Of a stretch of DNA of 64,000 nt, positions 45,280-57,889 are shown in pieces. A program made the translations under genes and the position numbers. The notes under the pieces were generated by a model. It was not told the origin of the DNA. It worked only from the letters and a program-made list of their open reading frames with translations, and did no database searches. Source of the DNA: Stichopus chloronotus (Eukaryota; Echinodermata; Holothuroidea; Aspidochirotida; Stichopodidae); the NCBI GenBank assembly GCA_021234535.1, contig SFZH01000041.1, forward strand, positions 253,444 through 317,443. The letters are read 5' to 3'. Position 1 is the first letter of the stretch. Every line of letters starts with the position of its first letter.

Positions 45280-46880
45280 CTACCTTGGCTTTACACGAAA
45301 TATGAAATCTGCACAAGCGTCCTTTCTTGAGATCATGTCTACAAGGTTTTCACAATTTTAACCCTGTTGACCTTGAATAACCTCCACTAAAAACCAAAGG
45401 CTTCTTGTACTGGATGAGATAACCTACATACTGAATATGACATACTTCGAAGTTTCCATCCTTGAGATATGTTTACAAGAATTTCATAATGTTACCCGGT
45501 TGACCTCAAATGAGCTATGACCTTCACCAAAGACTACAGAATTCTTGTATACAGAAAGAGATACACCTACAAACTAAATAGGGGATCTGTCCAAGCTTTC
45601 CTTCTTGAAATATCTTGTTGATGATATTTTCACAATTTGATCCATGTTGACCTCAGGTGACCTTTGACACTGAAACCAAAATTGATAAGTTTCTTGTACC
45701 AATGTACTTCATCTGGTACACCTACATACCACATATGAGATTTAGTGTTGAAACTGCTTTCACAAATTGACACATGCTGACCCCAAATGACCTTTGACCT
45801 CCATCAAAATCAATAGGCATTTTGCACTCAATGTGATACACCAAGCATACCATGCATACCAAGCATACCCAGCATACTGTCAATACATACCCATACATAC
45901 GCATGCATACATACCCACCTACCCACGGAGGTGTCTGTAGATGCACAGAGACACACCAGCATGAATGGAAAGGTTATGATATCATTGAAACCAGAAAGCC
46001 AAAAGGCTTTGTGATTCCTTGCCTTGATAAAATACATTTTGAACACAGCAGTTTGAAAACTGACATCTGTTTGATTCACACTTGTAAGAAGAAGGGCTCA
46101 CAAGTGCATTTTTGTTTAGTTTCTTAAACCCAAAATATGAACCCCTTTTTGTTCAGATAAATTCTCTCATTCCTTTGTGCTGAAATGATAGGATTTTTTC
46201 TTGACGGTGAAGAGCCATATGATAAATTAGTGCCAGGGAGATGGTAACATAAATCAACTCACAGGTACCATGTTGATACTTATTGTTGTTTGTCTTTCCA
46301 ATCAAGGGAAAATGCAGTCACCCCAATCAGAGTTAGTATGCCCTGTTACTCTAGCTCATGATTGGTCTATTTCAATTATGTGGTAATATTCTTGTGAATT
46401 GTGAAATCCAAGGAGAATTTCGACTTGCCTTACCTATTGTTTGTAATAGCTATGCTCAAAGTGTCTTTAGGGGAGCTTGTAACAGAAGGCAATTAGCAAG
46501 ACTGTGCTGCTTTTTGAAAACAAATTTTAGGGTAATATGGTATAAACAAGGTTTTCAGGTTTTTTAACCCCGTGATCCCAGATGACCTTTGACCTCCACC
46601 AAAAGCAATAGGATTTTTTCTCTCAATATGGGGCATCTATGTACCAAGTTTGAGTAATGTCCAACTTTCCCTTCTTGAGATATCGTGTAAACAAGGTTTT
46701 CAAGTTTTGACCCCCTGTGAAAAAAATATCAGACCTGTTCATGTTTCTCTTCTTGAGGTGTCATGTTTATAAGTTACACATCACAAACATTATGCACAGC
46801 CCATACAATCACACATGGCTGTGTGAATATAGGTCACCATTTACATCACCACAACCAAACGATTTTAGACTTATGAACAG
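45280..46880. repeat. Dispersed repeat cluster with TGACCT (DR1) motifs
   Basis: Consecutive ~150-bp blocks repeat a pattern of TGACCTCAAATGACCTTTGA, CCTCCA-AAAA-CAATAGG, a CATACCAA block, then TTTCCCTTCTTGAGATATC and GTTTACAAGGTTTTCA. Copies at 45340-45800 and 46565-46760 are clear. The ATTCCTTGCCTTG word near 46013 is another recurring part. Exact DR1 sites TGACCTTTGACCT lie at 45788-45800 and 46583-46595. Confidence 0.7.
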
Positions 46881-48484
46881 ACAGGTTGACTGACTAGAGG
46901 CAATACAGTTGAGGGATCCAGTTTTGGCACCAGCCATTATGGAGAACAGGACATGCAAGCTTTCCAAATGTTCCTCGGCCACTTATAAATATTCAGCGCG
47001 AGCAACACAGAGAGCAAGATGCCTGAGGTTCATATCTTCACACTAGCTGCTGATGCTGTGGGAAGTTCCACTGCGAATTCTGATGTAACCAAGCTTCCAT
47101 GAAAGGTTACAAACATCATTTGATAACGCAGGAGATCAGTCCAACTTTGAATGTTAATTGAGCAACTTGAAATTCTCAACTCAACCAAACATGGAAAGAA
47201 GGAATAAATGCCTGCATGTTCTTGTTTCAAACATCTTTAGGATGGGTTGAACAAACTGAAAGGAACAAAAAAAAACATGCAATTTGTGATATTTCAATTT
47301 TATTATGTCATAAAGGTCATCATAAAGTACTCCATTCAAAGAACTGGTATGACAGCACTGGCTGACATGCTGGGTGGAGCTCTTCTTGAGGTATCTGTAT
47401 TGTACAAATAAAATAAGCAAAAACATTAATATCATAAAACGTTGTGATAAAAGAAAAATTATGTTGATGTTCACAATATGTTCGTGCATATCTCACACAC
47501 ACTTGTAAAACAATGATACTAAACATGAAAGTACTAGAGTATGATTCTTACTTGAAGAGTTCTATTATGATGAGGGTCGTTTACACTGTGGAAAGTGCGT
47601 GAATACTTCCACTGCATTTAGTTATATTCCTAAACAATACACCTCCAGCCGGAGTGGCTGCACATGGCCCATGACAAACCTACATTAGATTGTCACGGTA
47701 CTTTAAAAGAATAGAAAATTATGGACTTAATTGAGTCAATTAATTAAACATTGCAGATTACAGCCAAATGTGATGCATGAGCGATGTTACTGTAGGTGAA
47801 TTATTGAAAATTCTATCATGCTGAAAATCTAAACAAAAAAGGACAAAATGAGTTATTTCCTAAATTCCTACATTGAAATTAGGCAGTCATACTTTGTGAC
47901 ATGTATGCACTGTTGGTTCCCTATTTCATACATGCTGAAACCTCAGAGTCAAAAAGTACAGTACAGTACATGATTCATCACTGGAAAAAGCAGTGTATGT
48001 AAGCTTGAGAGCACTATAAGGGCTTCTAAATCATTTGATTTATCTACTGTACCCAGGAGATAGCTCCATAATGACCTGTGAAACACACAACAATATCAAC
48101 CATACTGTACACTAAGTAAACTACGACATTTGCAGAAGAGCAGAGCACGGCCTGTATCTTTACACCCATTCATGTACTCACATACACACACACATGCACA
48201 AGCCTACAGTGCTCTTATCTAACAACATGCAGACGCTTGTGACAAGCAACTAATGCAAAAAGAAAGAAAACTGACCTAAGTCCTTCCCAACATTTGGGAA
48301 TACTCATGAACCACAAGATACCAGTTTTCCCAGTACTGTATCTGTTCAACTTTCTACTCTCTGCATTCAGCATGGAGGGATCAAAAGACTGTTTCCAAAC
48401 ATAAAAAAGAACTTGCAACCACAAAGTACACCCACCACCTGTTCTCTGCACTTTTAAACTAACCTGCACACAACACGGAATAGA
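46881..48484. other. No gene seen
   Basis: Only short chance ORFs are present on both strands. The sequence becomes rich in TACAGTA/ACTGTAC words after 47900, a trend that continues to about 60.3 kb. Confidence 0.4.
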
Positions 48485-48850
48485 CACACAAAAGTCATTT
48501 ACTCCTGAACAGGAATTCATTTTGTTGAAAAATACATGCTGTGTGAAATATTTGATTAAGAAACGATTGATGGCAACCTCCAGCTGAATGGTTATAACTG
48601 AGCAAAATAGCAATATTCTAAAATCACAAGAGTGATAGTCACTCAAGAGAAAGTTTAGCACCACTGAGCAATAAAGTCAACTATCAAACCAAACTGAACC
48701 GAAGGCTTTCAGTTGAAGAAACAGTGGTGATAGTCACAACATAAGCACACAAAAAGTTTCCTGGTGGGAAGACAGTGATGACGACAACTGTGTTTCAATT
48801 TTTAAAAAAAAAAAAAAAAAAAAACCTGCATGGCTACAGTATACCACAAT
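48485..48850. repeat. Direct duplication, copy 1
   Basis: The block from CACACAAAAGTCATTTACTC to GCATGGCTACAGTATACCAC is nearly identical to 50168-50490. It contains an A22 run, and AGTGATAGTCACT at 48632. Confidence 0.85.
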
Positions 48851-49539
48851 CAGAAAGTCAAATAACTTAGTGATTCCTTGCCAACATCGCTTTTTTCCCT
48901 AAATACACACAAAGGCCACCAGTGGAGAAGCTGGTAACACATCAACCAAATATAAGAACACAAGAATGTGTTAAAATTGTGGTCTGGAAAATATTTTCTA
49001 CTAAGTGTACTTCCCCTAGGGAAAAGGTGACTGAAACAAGATCTTGGCAGAGGAGGGAGTTAGTGGCTAATAAATCTGAAAAACTATGGCGACATCAAGC
49101 CTTTGAAAGGAGAGGGTGCAAAAAAAAAAAAAAAAAAGGGCTCTTAACAGCTTGATGAAGGAAATGAGACAAAATTGTATTTAGCAACATTTGTCTGCCA
49201 GTAAACATCTATTTTTCGGCAAGGAGTGAGGGGGGGGGAATGGGAATGATCCACCCTGTTTCATTTCTGTGATGACAAAAGGTGACACTTGATTTCCCCT
49301 AAATATTACACAATTGTTTATCTAGGAGTAGGTCCACAAATGTCGGCATTTGCTATATATACAAGTCTCTAAGATCGTTAACTCTGCAATTGTAAAAACA
49401 TTTGACTAAATATGAAAACATGTTTGTCTTAATCTCCCATGGGACAATGCAAATAACAGAGATCATCTACTCATCAACTGATACAAATTTTGACAGTTTG
49501 AAGAGCTAGTTATATTCAGTTGCTAAGAGATCATCCTTA

Positions 49540-49990
49540 ATATGTGTTCATACTTTAACCTCTGGTGACCTCAAATGACCTTTAACCTCCATGAAAATCA
49601 ACAGAGGTCATCTACTCACAATGGACTATCAACACACCAACTTTGAAGTTCAAGCACCTTTCCCTTCTAGAGATATCGTGTTTACAAGGTTTACAAACTG
49701 TCCTCTATTGACCTCACATGACCTTTGACCGCAATACAAAATGCCAGACATCATCTAATCATTAAGTGTTACTAATGACAAGAGATTGAAGTTCCAACAA
49801 CCGTCCATTGATGTGATATCACCCTTAATAGGTTTTCATATTTCATGCTACGGTGACCTCAAATGACCTTTGACCTCCATGAAAAACAATAGTGATCGTC
49901 TACTCACAATGGACTACCAACATCCTAACTTGGAAGTTTGAGTACCTTTCCCTTGTTGAGATATCGTGTTTACAAGCCAGGGCATCACAT
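49540..49990. repeat. Dispersed repeat with TGACCT (DR1) motifs
   Basis: About three ~150-bp blocks of the same family as 45.3-46.9 kb occur here. An exact TGACCTTTGACCT is at 49864-49876, with near copies at 49576 and 49719. The hairpin GATTCCTTGC...GCAAGGAATC follows at 50028-50057. Confidence 0.75.
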
Positions 49991-50167
49991 ACACACACAC
50001 ACACCCACACGCCATCACCATCGCATAGATTCCTTGCTTGCCTTCGGCAAGGAATCAAAAATGATATCAGACGCCAGAGGCAGCCAACAAAAAGACAAAA
50101 TTTCAGACTGAACAGGTTCCAGCTGATGAAACAGTAGTGATAGTCACTACATGTACCGTGAGGTTTG

Positions 50168-50490
50168 CACACAAAAGTCAGTTAGTCCTAGGACAGAAAT
50201 TTATTGCGATGAAAAATACATGCTGTGTGAAATATTTGATTTAGAAACGATTGATGGCAACCTCCAGCTGAATGGTTATAACTGAGCAAAATAGCAATAT
50301 TCTAAAATCACAAGAGTGATAGTCACTCAAGAGAAAGTTTAGCACCACTGAGCAATAAAGTCAACTATCAAACCAAACTGAACCGAAGGCTTTCAGTTGA
50401 AGAAACAGTGGTGGGAAGACAGTAATGAAGACAACTGTGTTTCAATTTTTGAAGAAAAAAAAACCCTGCATGGCTACAGTATATCACAAA
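50168..50490. repeat. Direct duplication, copy 2
   Basis: This matches 48485-48850 over its length, except for a block of about 40 bp after AACAGTGGTG that is absent here. The junction lies at a shared GGTG, suggesting deletion by microhomology. Confidence 0.85.
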
Positions 50491-52000
50491 AATGATATCA
50501 CTCTGTTGAATTGTTAGAAATAAGCAAAAGTATGCATCCATCTTTTGATACAGTATTTTTGTACTACCAAAAGTGATTTCTGAAGCTAAATTTATGTGCA
50601 TACTGTACTGTCATAGTTTTAAAACTACTGGGGCATGGAACTGTCACTCCCGAGAAAGAAAATTAAGACACTGCTATAATGAGTTAAAGGTGAGCACGCT
50701 GTAATTCTTACATTTATCATATGAAGAGTAGCCTACTTTACACAGTAAAAATATATTTCCCTGATAAAAGTGTGCAAATAATGTATCAGGAAAACAAATT
50801 AAATGTAATGATACAGTACTTAATATGGTAAAGACAGCAGTCTTCCTAGCAGTCAGTGGGTCGTGGGGTATTTTGTCATGCATTGTTTAAAACACTAGTG
50901 ATAGTCACTACAGTGTAAAAGGAGTAACTGCACACTACATTATGTACAACATTAGGGGCCAAAACTAATACAGTAGTATATTACTGGTAACCCTGACTCA
51001 ATACGAGACCATCAGTAAACTGATTTTCATCTTACTGCACATTCCACCAAAAAAAAAAAAATGCAGTGAATGAAATATTGAAAAAAAAAATGTCCCACAG
51101 GAGTATAGGACTTGAAAGAAAAAATGTGTCAAATTAAGCCAACTGTACAGTAAATTTCCATATGCAAGCATGAAATCTTACTCTAATGTACAATATGCAA
51201 CACACTGCTGATTTCAACTTAAAAGGGGAGATGGTGCAAAACTATAGCCATTTGACAGATACTGTATATGCCATGAAGTGATAGTCACTTCACATACGGT
51301 GCATAAACATTTACTGTATGTACACAGGAAGTATATACACATCTTACAATACAGTATAGCGTTGTGTCAGTAACGAATTCACCGAGATTCTCCACACTTC
51401 ATGAGCATCCTACTGCACAAACTGTAATTGAAATTCTCTGAAATTTTCTGAGTTGCAATTCGTAAATGTCTTAAACTGAACGGACATTCACAGAAATCTT
51501 AAAGTTGATAACAGAACACTTGATTTGGTGTTCAACATTCTCCTTTGAAGACACAGTGTACAGTAGTAGGACTGCAGCAACTCTTGATCATTCATGGGCA
51601 AGTCAACACACAAAGCACACCATTTTACTCACATTTACTGTGTGTACATGTTCCACGAAAATATCGATATTATATGTATTTTTCAGTCAGCATGTCCATA
51701 CCTGAATTTTGGAATACCAACTCATCTTACCTTTCTCTTTATGTTGCAACTGTGAGTAAACAAAAAGTGCAGACAAAACAACCGTCTTCAGAGGTACTGG
51801 TAAAGTACTGTTAAACTCCCTTTGTAACTACTACACAGTAGGAGTCTTTTGATTACTGGGTGAGAGAGTTTGTTTCTTCTTTCAAAGACATGCATGCAGT
51901 CACTTAATGAAACACCAAAATACTTACTGTGCCATGAGTGAACACAGCAATACTTGAGAGGCATTTGGTCATTAGAAAAGCACTGATTACAGTGAGTAGT
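50491..52000. other. 3' flank of the transposon-like gene; no gene seen
   Basis: AT-rich with many TACAGTA words and two further AGTGATAGTCACT palindromes (about 50893 and 51279). No coding capacity recognised. Confidence 0.4.
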
Positions 52001-55000
52001 CTATTCCATAGTGCCTTTCCATTTGGATCGATAATAGCTTTTCACATCAGAACCCAAGGACTTCCACCTATCAGCCAATAACCTTTGTCTTTCAGTGAAT
52101 GGCAACTGTAGTTCTTCCTCAGGCATGCATTTGTATGATTCTCTTATGAAAAATGTAAACGGTGAAGTCTTTGTCTTCAGCAAAGGATTGCAATTGTCTC
52201 TCTTCTTCTTGTGAGATCTGCTATTGTGTGAAGTAGACTTGCGTTTTCTGATATGTTTTTTGTAATGAGTCAATGCATGAATTCTGCACGATTGCTTTGG
52301 TGATGCTAGAAACCTAGATGTACTAGAAGGAGTATGACTTTGCAAAGCGTCTGTGTTCAGCAGATATGAACTTATGTCTGTGCATGTATCCTCAATGTAA
52401 GCAAGGGCAAATGAGAAATCAGCAATCAACCAATTCCTACCTACTGACATTGAAAGAACTTTGGGAGGGTGAGGCATATCGCACTGACTTTGCTGGGTCA
52501 GTAAAACAACAGAAATGTTATTTTCAGGCTTTGGAAGTTGTGACAAATTCAAATTAAGTACACGAGACTTTTTTTCTTCCAATTTTCTGATTAGCTCTTC
52601 TTTTGTAGATACCACTGCTTTTTTGTAGTAGGCAGAGGGAACTCTTCCTACAAAGAAGAAGTTGTACTTGAATTTTTCAGACTGTCTTGACTGGCAGTCA
52701 CTTGCATTGGTTTCATCAGGAACACTTGCTTTTTGACTCAGTGACATCTCAGATTCAACCCACTCAAAAAATTGCTTCCCTGCCTTAACCTTTTCCTCAT
52801 CAGATGACTTTGAATATTCACTTAATCTTGCTCTCAGCAGTCGGTACTTCAAGCACAGAATAGAATACACAGGTTCCTCTGTTTTATATGCACCACCCCT
52901 TTGAGTGTGTTGATAATAATAACAAGCATCTGTGTAGTGCAGATGCTCCCCACCCTCTGTAGAAAAACGCATAAGCGTTGGCACTGGTAATGTGCGAAGT
53001 AGCACATGGGCTATATCAATCATCTTCATCATGTAAGGTGTTAGTTTGTCTCCACCATAAAGAGTTACAAATAACTTATGAAATAAATCCATGTGCGTAA
53101 TAAGAGCTTGAATGTCATCAGATCTGAGACCCCATTGATAACTCTCAGCAGTTACTTCGGATCCTTCATACTGTTCCATTAGCAATGGTTGTGGGTCTGA
53201 ATCTCTAAGTAAAAACACAGCCTTTGCCAAATTGTTCCACAGTGAACTTTCCAAGAAAAACTCAGATGGAGGTGTTGAACAGCCCAACGCATTTTTGAGC
53301 TTTTCATCTATGACTGGGTAAAGTTGCTCCAATGAGACCCCCTTCAGCAATGGGCCAAACTGACAATTTTCAAAACAAGGTAACAACAGTGAATGGGCAT
53401 CCCTTTTGTTAAAACTGATTTTCTCTTTTAATGTACCATCTGCATTGCACTCAATTCGTTCAGCCTTATACACACATCTGTCGATCATATTTGCCTTTAA
53501 TCTACTTACACTACTAGTAAAATGTCTCTGTCTGACAACGGGTGTTCTAGAACACCTTTCTTGGATGCTAGATCCCTAATTTTTATCTCAATAAGCTTTT
53601 CAACAATGCGAGTAGCAGCATGGTCAATACAGAATACAGTGCGATTTAATGGTATGGAAGGTAAAAGAGAATTATTTATTTCTCCATCAATACTTTTTTT
53701 CAAACCAGAGCGGAAGCCAGTTACAGGGCATGTTTTGTGAATTTCTGATTTAGATTCGCAAGAATAAATATTAAATCCTACTAATTTATTTGGTGCAAAT
53801 TCTCCTCGCATACCATGGATTGTATCTATCCACATGGAGTCACCAGCCAAAAAGAAAAGACTATTTCTTTGTTTCTGCTCTTTGTTCACAAAGTTCTCCA
53901 ACCAACCAGGTTGACCTGCTACAGTGCCGATATGTTCTTCTAAATTCCATCTACCATCATCACCATAAAAAATACACACAGGCCAATTCTCACTTGGACT
54001 ATGATACTTGACCCCATGTAATGTTAACTCATTGTTAATGGATGAAACTGTTATGCTGCAAGATTTCCTTCCTCCAATAACCCTTGCATCCCCCCAAATT
54101 TTCCACATTTCTTGTTCAGGAAGAAAATAGTATAAGTACCTCAGGCACCTGAGCAAACGCTCTGGGTCAATGCAGTACCCACTCTGTTTCTGTCCTATAA
54201 AGTGAGGTTTAAGAATTATGTCAAATTCCGATTTTAGTTTTGTCCATTCTTTCTTACAAGTGGCTTCATCATCAAAATATCCCGGTAGCACTTTTCTCAA
54301 ATGCCCAATGATTGAGTTTGCATTGTTTCTGTCAACAATAGAAATAAGATCACTGGCACTCAAATGGTACTTACTACTTGCATATTCTGATGCTACTTCG
54401 TCGAAGAAGCTTTCAAACTGTGGATTCTTTGAATTTACCCCTTTCAATATGTCAATCAAATCCTCTGCATCTAAGTATCCACTCCACTTTGAAGACAATT
54501 TCTTACCACGATTAATATCAAACATCAGGGCAAGTTTAAGGGACTGTTTATTCCCATGATGTACTTGACTAGCAACTTCTTTCATCATTTCATTCTGTTT
54601 CAGAATTCTTCGCCTTATTTTACGCCGTAATGATGGTGTTGTTGCATCTTTTTCAGTTGCAATAAGATCACTTGTATCTGATTTCATTTTAGTAAAATAA
54701 CTACTGACTGGTGTATTGAAATCATCCACTTTTGTGTTACTAGAGAGTGAAATCTTATCCACGCTTCCCGAATTTACACTTACTCCACTATTCTCACATT
54801 GAATGGCTGCTACTCCAACTGGTGATGTTGGATTTTGGAGAAAATAGGTTTCAACACTATCTAAGATTTCATTACAGAATACCTGCAACATAAGATCACA
54901 CTTCTTGTTACCAATAGCATTGAGGGCTATTGCAGTGAATGCTTGCAGGGTTACGTGAGAATGATTACCTCTTGCACCAACGATATAACACAACTCAGGG

Positions 55001-56981
55001 TTTAAACCAACCTTTGCAAGAATACTGGAAAATACAGATGGTCGTCTAAACTTCCTGTTGGCATACTGATACAAAGTGCCCATGTCCACATGCACATTTT
55101 GACTATCATCAAGGCCAACATGCATGCTAACCCCACCAAATTCTGATGTGCTTCCCTTTATAAGGGAATCTTGCACAAGACGGTTAATAAGTGAAAGATA
55201 ATTCAGGTGGTTGTTCAACCTACTGTTTTGTCGAATAAACTTGAAAAAAAATATAATGAACACTTTCAAAGACAAAAATGAAAAAGATTTTTGTTCATAC
55301 ATTTCAACACCAGGGTCCAGTCCATATGATTTTATAAGGTGAACAACATGACAAGGTCTCCAACCCTTACGCATAACATCATCTAAATACCTTACATGGA
55401 CAAATGGCCTCCCATGACACATAATCACATCCTCTGCATCTGTCAAAAATCTTGGCTTCAGTACATCATTCTCAGCCTTAGAACTCTTCAAGTTTTGTAT
55501 TGGTACATTAGTAATATCACCCAATGCTGGTCTCACTTTTATACTACCTACTGACTTGTTACCCTGATACTGCTTGTTCGTAGTAATTATTGGCCTACAT
55601 TCCTGACTGGTAGACAGAGTATCTCTAACAGACCTTTCTTTATCATGTGCATGTTTCTCTGAAGAACAGGTAAAATCCTTTGGAAAAGACAGTGAATATC
55701 TGTCATCTGTTATCACCTTTTTACAACAAGATTTAGGACAATTTGTTTTACACCTTTGCTTTCCATGAAAATGTGTTTCTTTCTTTGGTGATACAGTTTC
55801 ACAGTTGCTAGAGAGCTCATCATTTAGAACACTGAATCTATTACTCATTGAGCTGAAATGCTGGTGACTTTTTGATTGAGGGACTGTCTCCTTTGTAACA
55901 ATGAAATCATGTTGCAAAGGTTCTGCATTGACATTAACATCTGGAAGCCCATAGTTTAACTTATACAAAAACATGAAATAACCATCACTAGATTTTGTCA
56001 CATAAAGGGGAGGGACTGCAGTGACACAAGCACTTTGGGCTGAATCAGTTGTGCAAATGGTAGGGGTGTGTGAATACTGTGCAACAACTTTGCATAGTTC
56101 ATTAAACGAGTCTGCTGACAGAGTGTCAGTATGGTTTCCATCAACATGGACGAACTTACCATTCACTTTCACTGCAGCTGTAAAGTGACTATTCAAACCC
56201 CTAACTGCACCTATAAGACTGTATGTGTCACTGTTTCCAAGCAAAAGTAACTCTTTTACAACAATGTCATCTAAAACTAATAAATTGGTTTGACCATCCA
56301 CATGTACCATCACAGTTGGTACACGGATAAACAGATACTTTGCCATAGACACCCTATGCTCTTGACATACCAAAGACCTGTTTTTTACACCTTTCATACA
56401 AGAAGGTTTGTTTGTGGTGTTTAAATATTGGTCTGTCAATGGCTTGGCCTAGATCAAATTCAGCCTCCTGGAGATGTGGGTGTATAGCCCCATAAACAGG
56501 ACATTTCTCTTTCTGTTTTGACCTTTGAAAAATTACAGTGTTCTGTACTGCATGAATAATTTAATGATGTGTTTACAGAAAATAAACTTTCTTCATCTTC
56601 TGTGATGGAAATATGATCGAAAATTTCCTCAAATGATGCAGGTAATGTTCTACCTTCAAGTGACTGACAGTTATCCTCCAGCCACTCCCAAACATGTTGT
56701 CTTAATCGTGTCAATCTAGATTTACTAATGCCATCTCCAGCCTTCTCTCTTTCACAGCATGTGGAGAACACTCGATCCAAAAGGTGTCCCTTCTCTTTAC
56801 CACACAAGTCCCTATAAAATGAAAACTGTGCAATTTCCAAAAATGTATCAACTGCACATGAATTGCTGAAATTTGAATAATGAAACCTGGGATTTGCCAT
56901 GAATACAGAATGAACACTAAAGCAATTAAGGAACGAAAGGTGAAAATAGCAGTCAACAACTGCATAACATACAGTGTGCAC
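52001..56981 (-). pseudogene. Large transposon-like gene: cysteine-protease-like N-terminus, HMG-box-like C-terminus, frameshifted
   Basis: Three long minus-strand ORFs follow one another: 56981-56460, 56439-53506 (977 codons) and 53488-52001 (495 codons). The first holds NFSNSCAVDTFLEIAQF, resembling the Cys box of ubiquitin-specific-type peptidases. The second starts with a matching His-box-like RGLNSHFTAAVKVNGKFVHV. It also carries a conserved block, MWKIWGDARVIGGRKSCSIT then CIFYGDDGRWNLEEHIG, that I recall from multi-copy uncharacterised proteins of marine invertebrates and fish. The third ends with an HMG-box-like SPFTFFIRESYK then RQRLLADRWKSLGSDVKSYY. Reading moves between frames near 56520 (a coherent VYGAIHPHLQEAEFDLGQ lies in the third frame), near 56375 and at about 53510. 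Either the copy is decaying or the assembly has indels. No transposon termini were identified, and the family name is unknown to me. Confidence 0.6.
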
Positions 56982-57889
56982 GCTATATTCAATTACTCAA
57001 TTCGTATCAGAACATGCAAATAAAACAATTCAATTTCTACATACCCAAACTGTCCAATCAATTGATGTGATGCCAACTGATATCCAATTTTTACAAAGGT
57101 TTACAATTTAGTGTGCAGTGCAGTACATTTGAATGACAAAAGAAAGCCTCTCTGCAACCTCATTTGCTTAAAAGGATAGAAAATACTGTACACCATATAT
57201 TATCTACGGTATGCTACTGTCTGTACTGTATCACTTGCCACCTTTCAGATTTAAAGAGATGATTTAGTGGATGCAGCTGCAATCAGTCCTTACTTTATCT
57301 TGACAGAAGGAAAAGAAGGGATGGCGAGTGAAAATTTAAAGCTACTGTAAGTGAATGTCGTTAACCTCACCAATCAGATATCTCAACTTGCAGCAACTGA
57401 TCATTGAGGTAAAATTCATTGTGTTAGATGAGGAGAAAAACAGATAGAAGGACATGTGGTTTAACCACTGAAACTCCAAAGAGGACAGTCCACCAACAGA
57501 GAAAAAAAAATACCAGTCTTGTGGTTCTGTATATTTGAACAGACTGTATGCTGCACATTCCAAAACTATTTCTCATGTTTGTTACTTTTCAGCTGTTTCT
57601 ACTTTGTTGAGGTATTGTTTCCAAGAAGCCTCAACCATTTCTTTCAAATAATTACTGTACATCCCCCACCAGGACCTCTCTGTCACAATGGAAACTATTT
57701 GGTTCCTACAGTTAAAAGTGGCAACGTCTACATTTGAGTTGACAAAGACCTGTCTGCATGGCTGAGCACTCTTGGTCCAAGATGACCAAACAATAGTTAC
57801 ATGTATGAGATGCTGATTATCCCAGGTGTAATAAACATTTCTTTTTTTTTATCCATGCACTTCACTGTGCAATTACTTACAGTACATGT
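56982..57889. other. No gene seen
   Basis: Non-coding, between the transposon-like gene and the satellite. It may hold the 5' part or an intron of the minus-strand gene. Confidence 0.35.
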
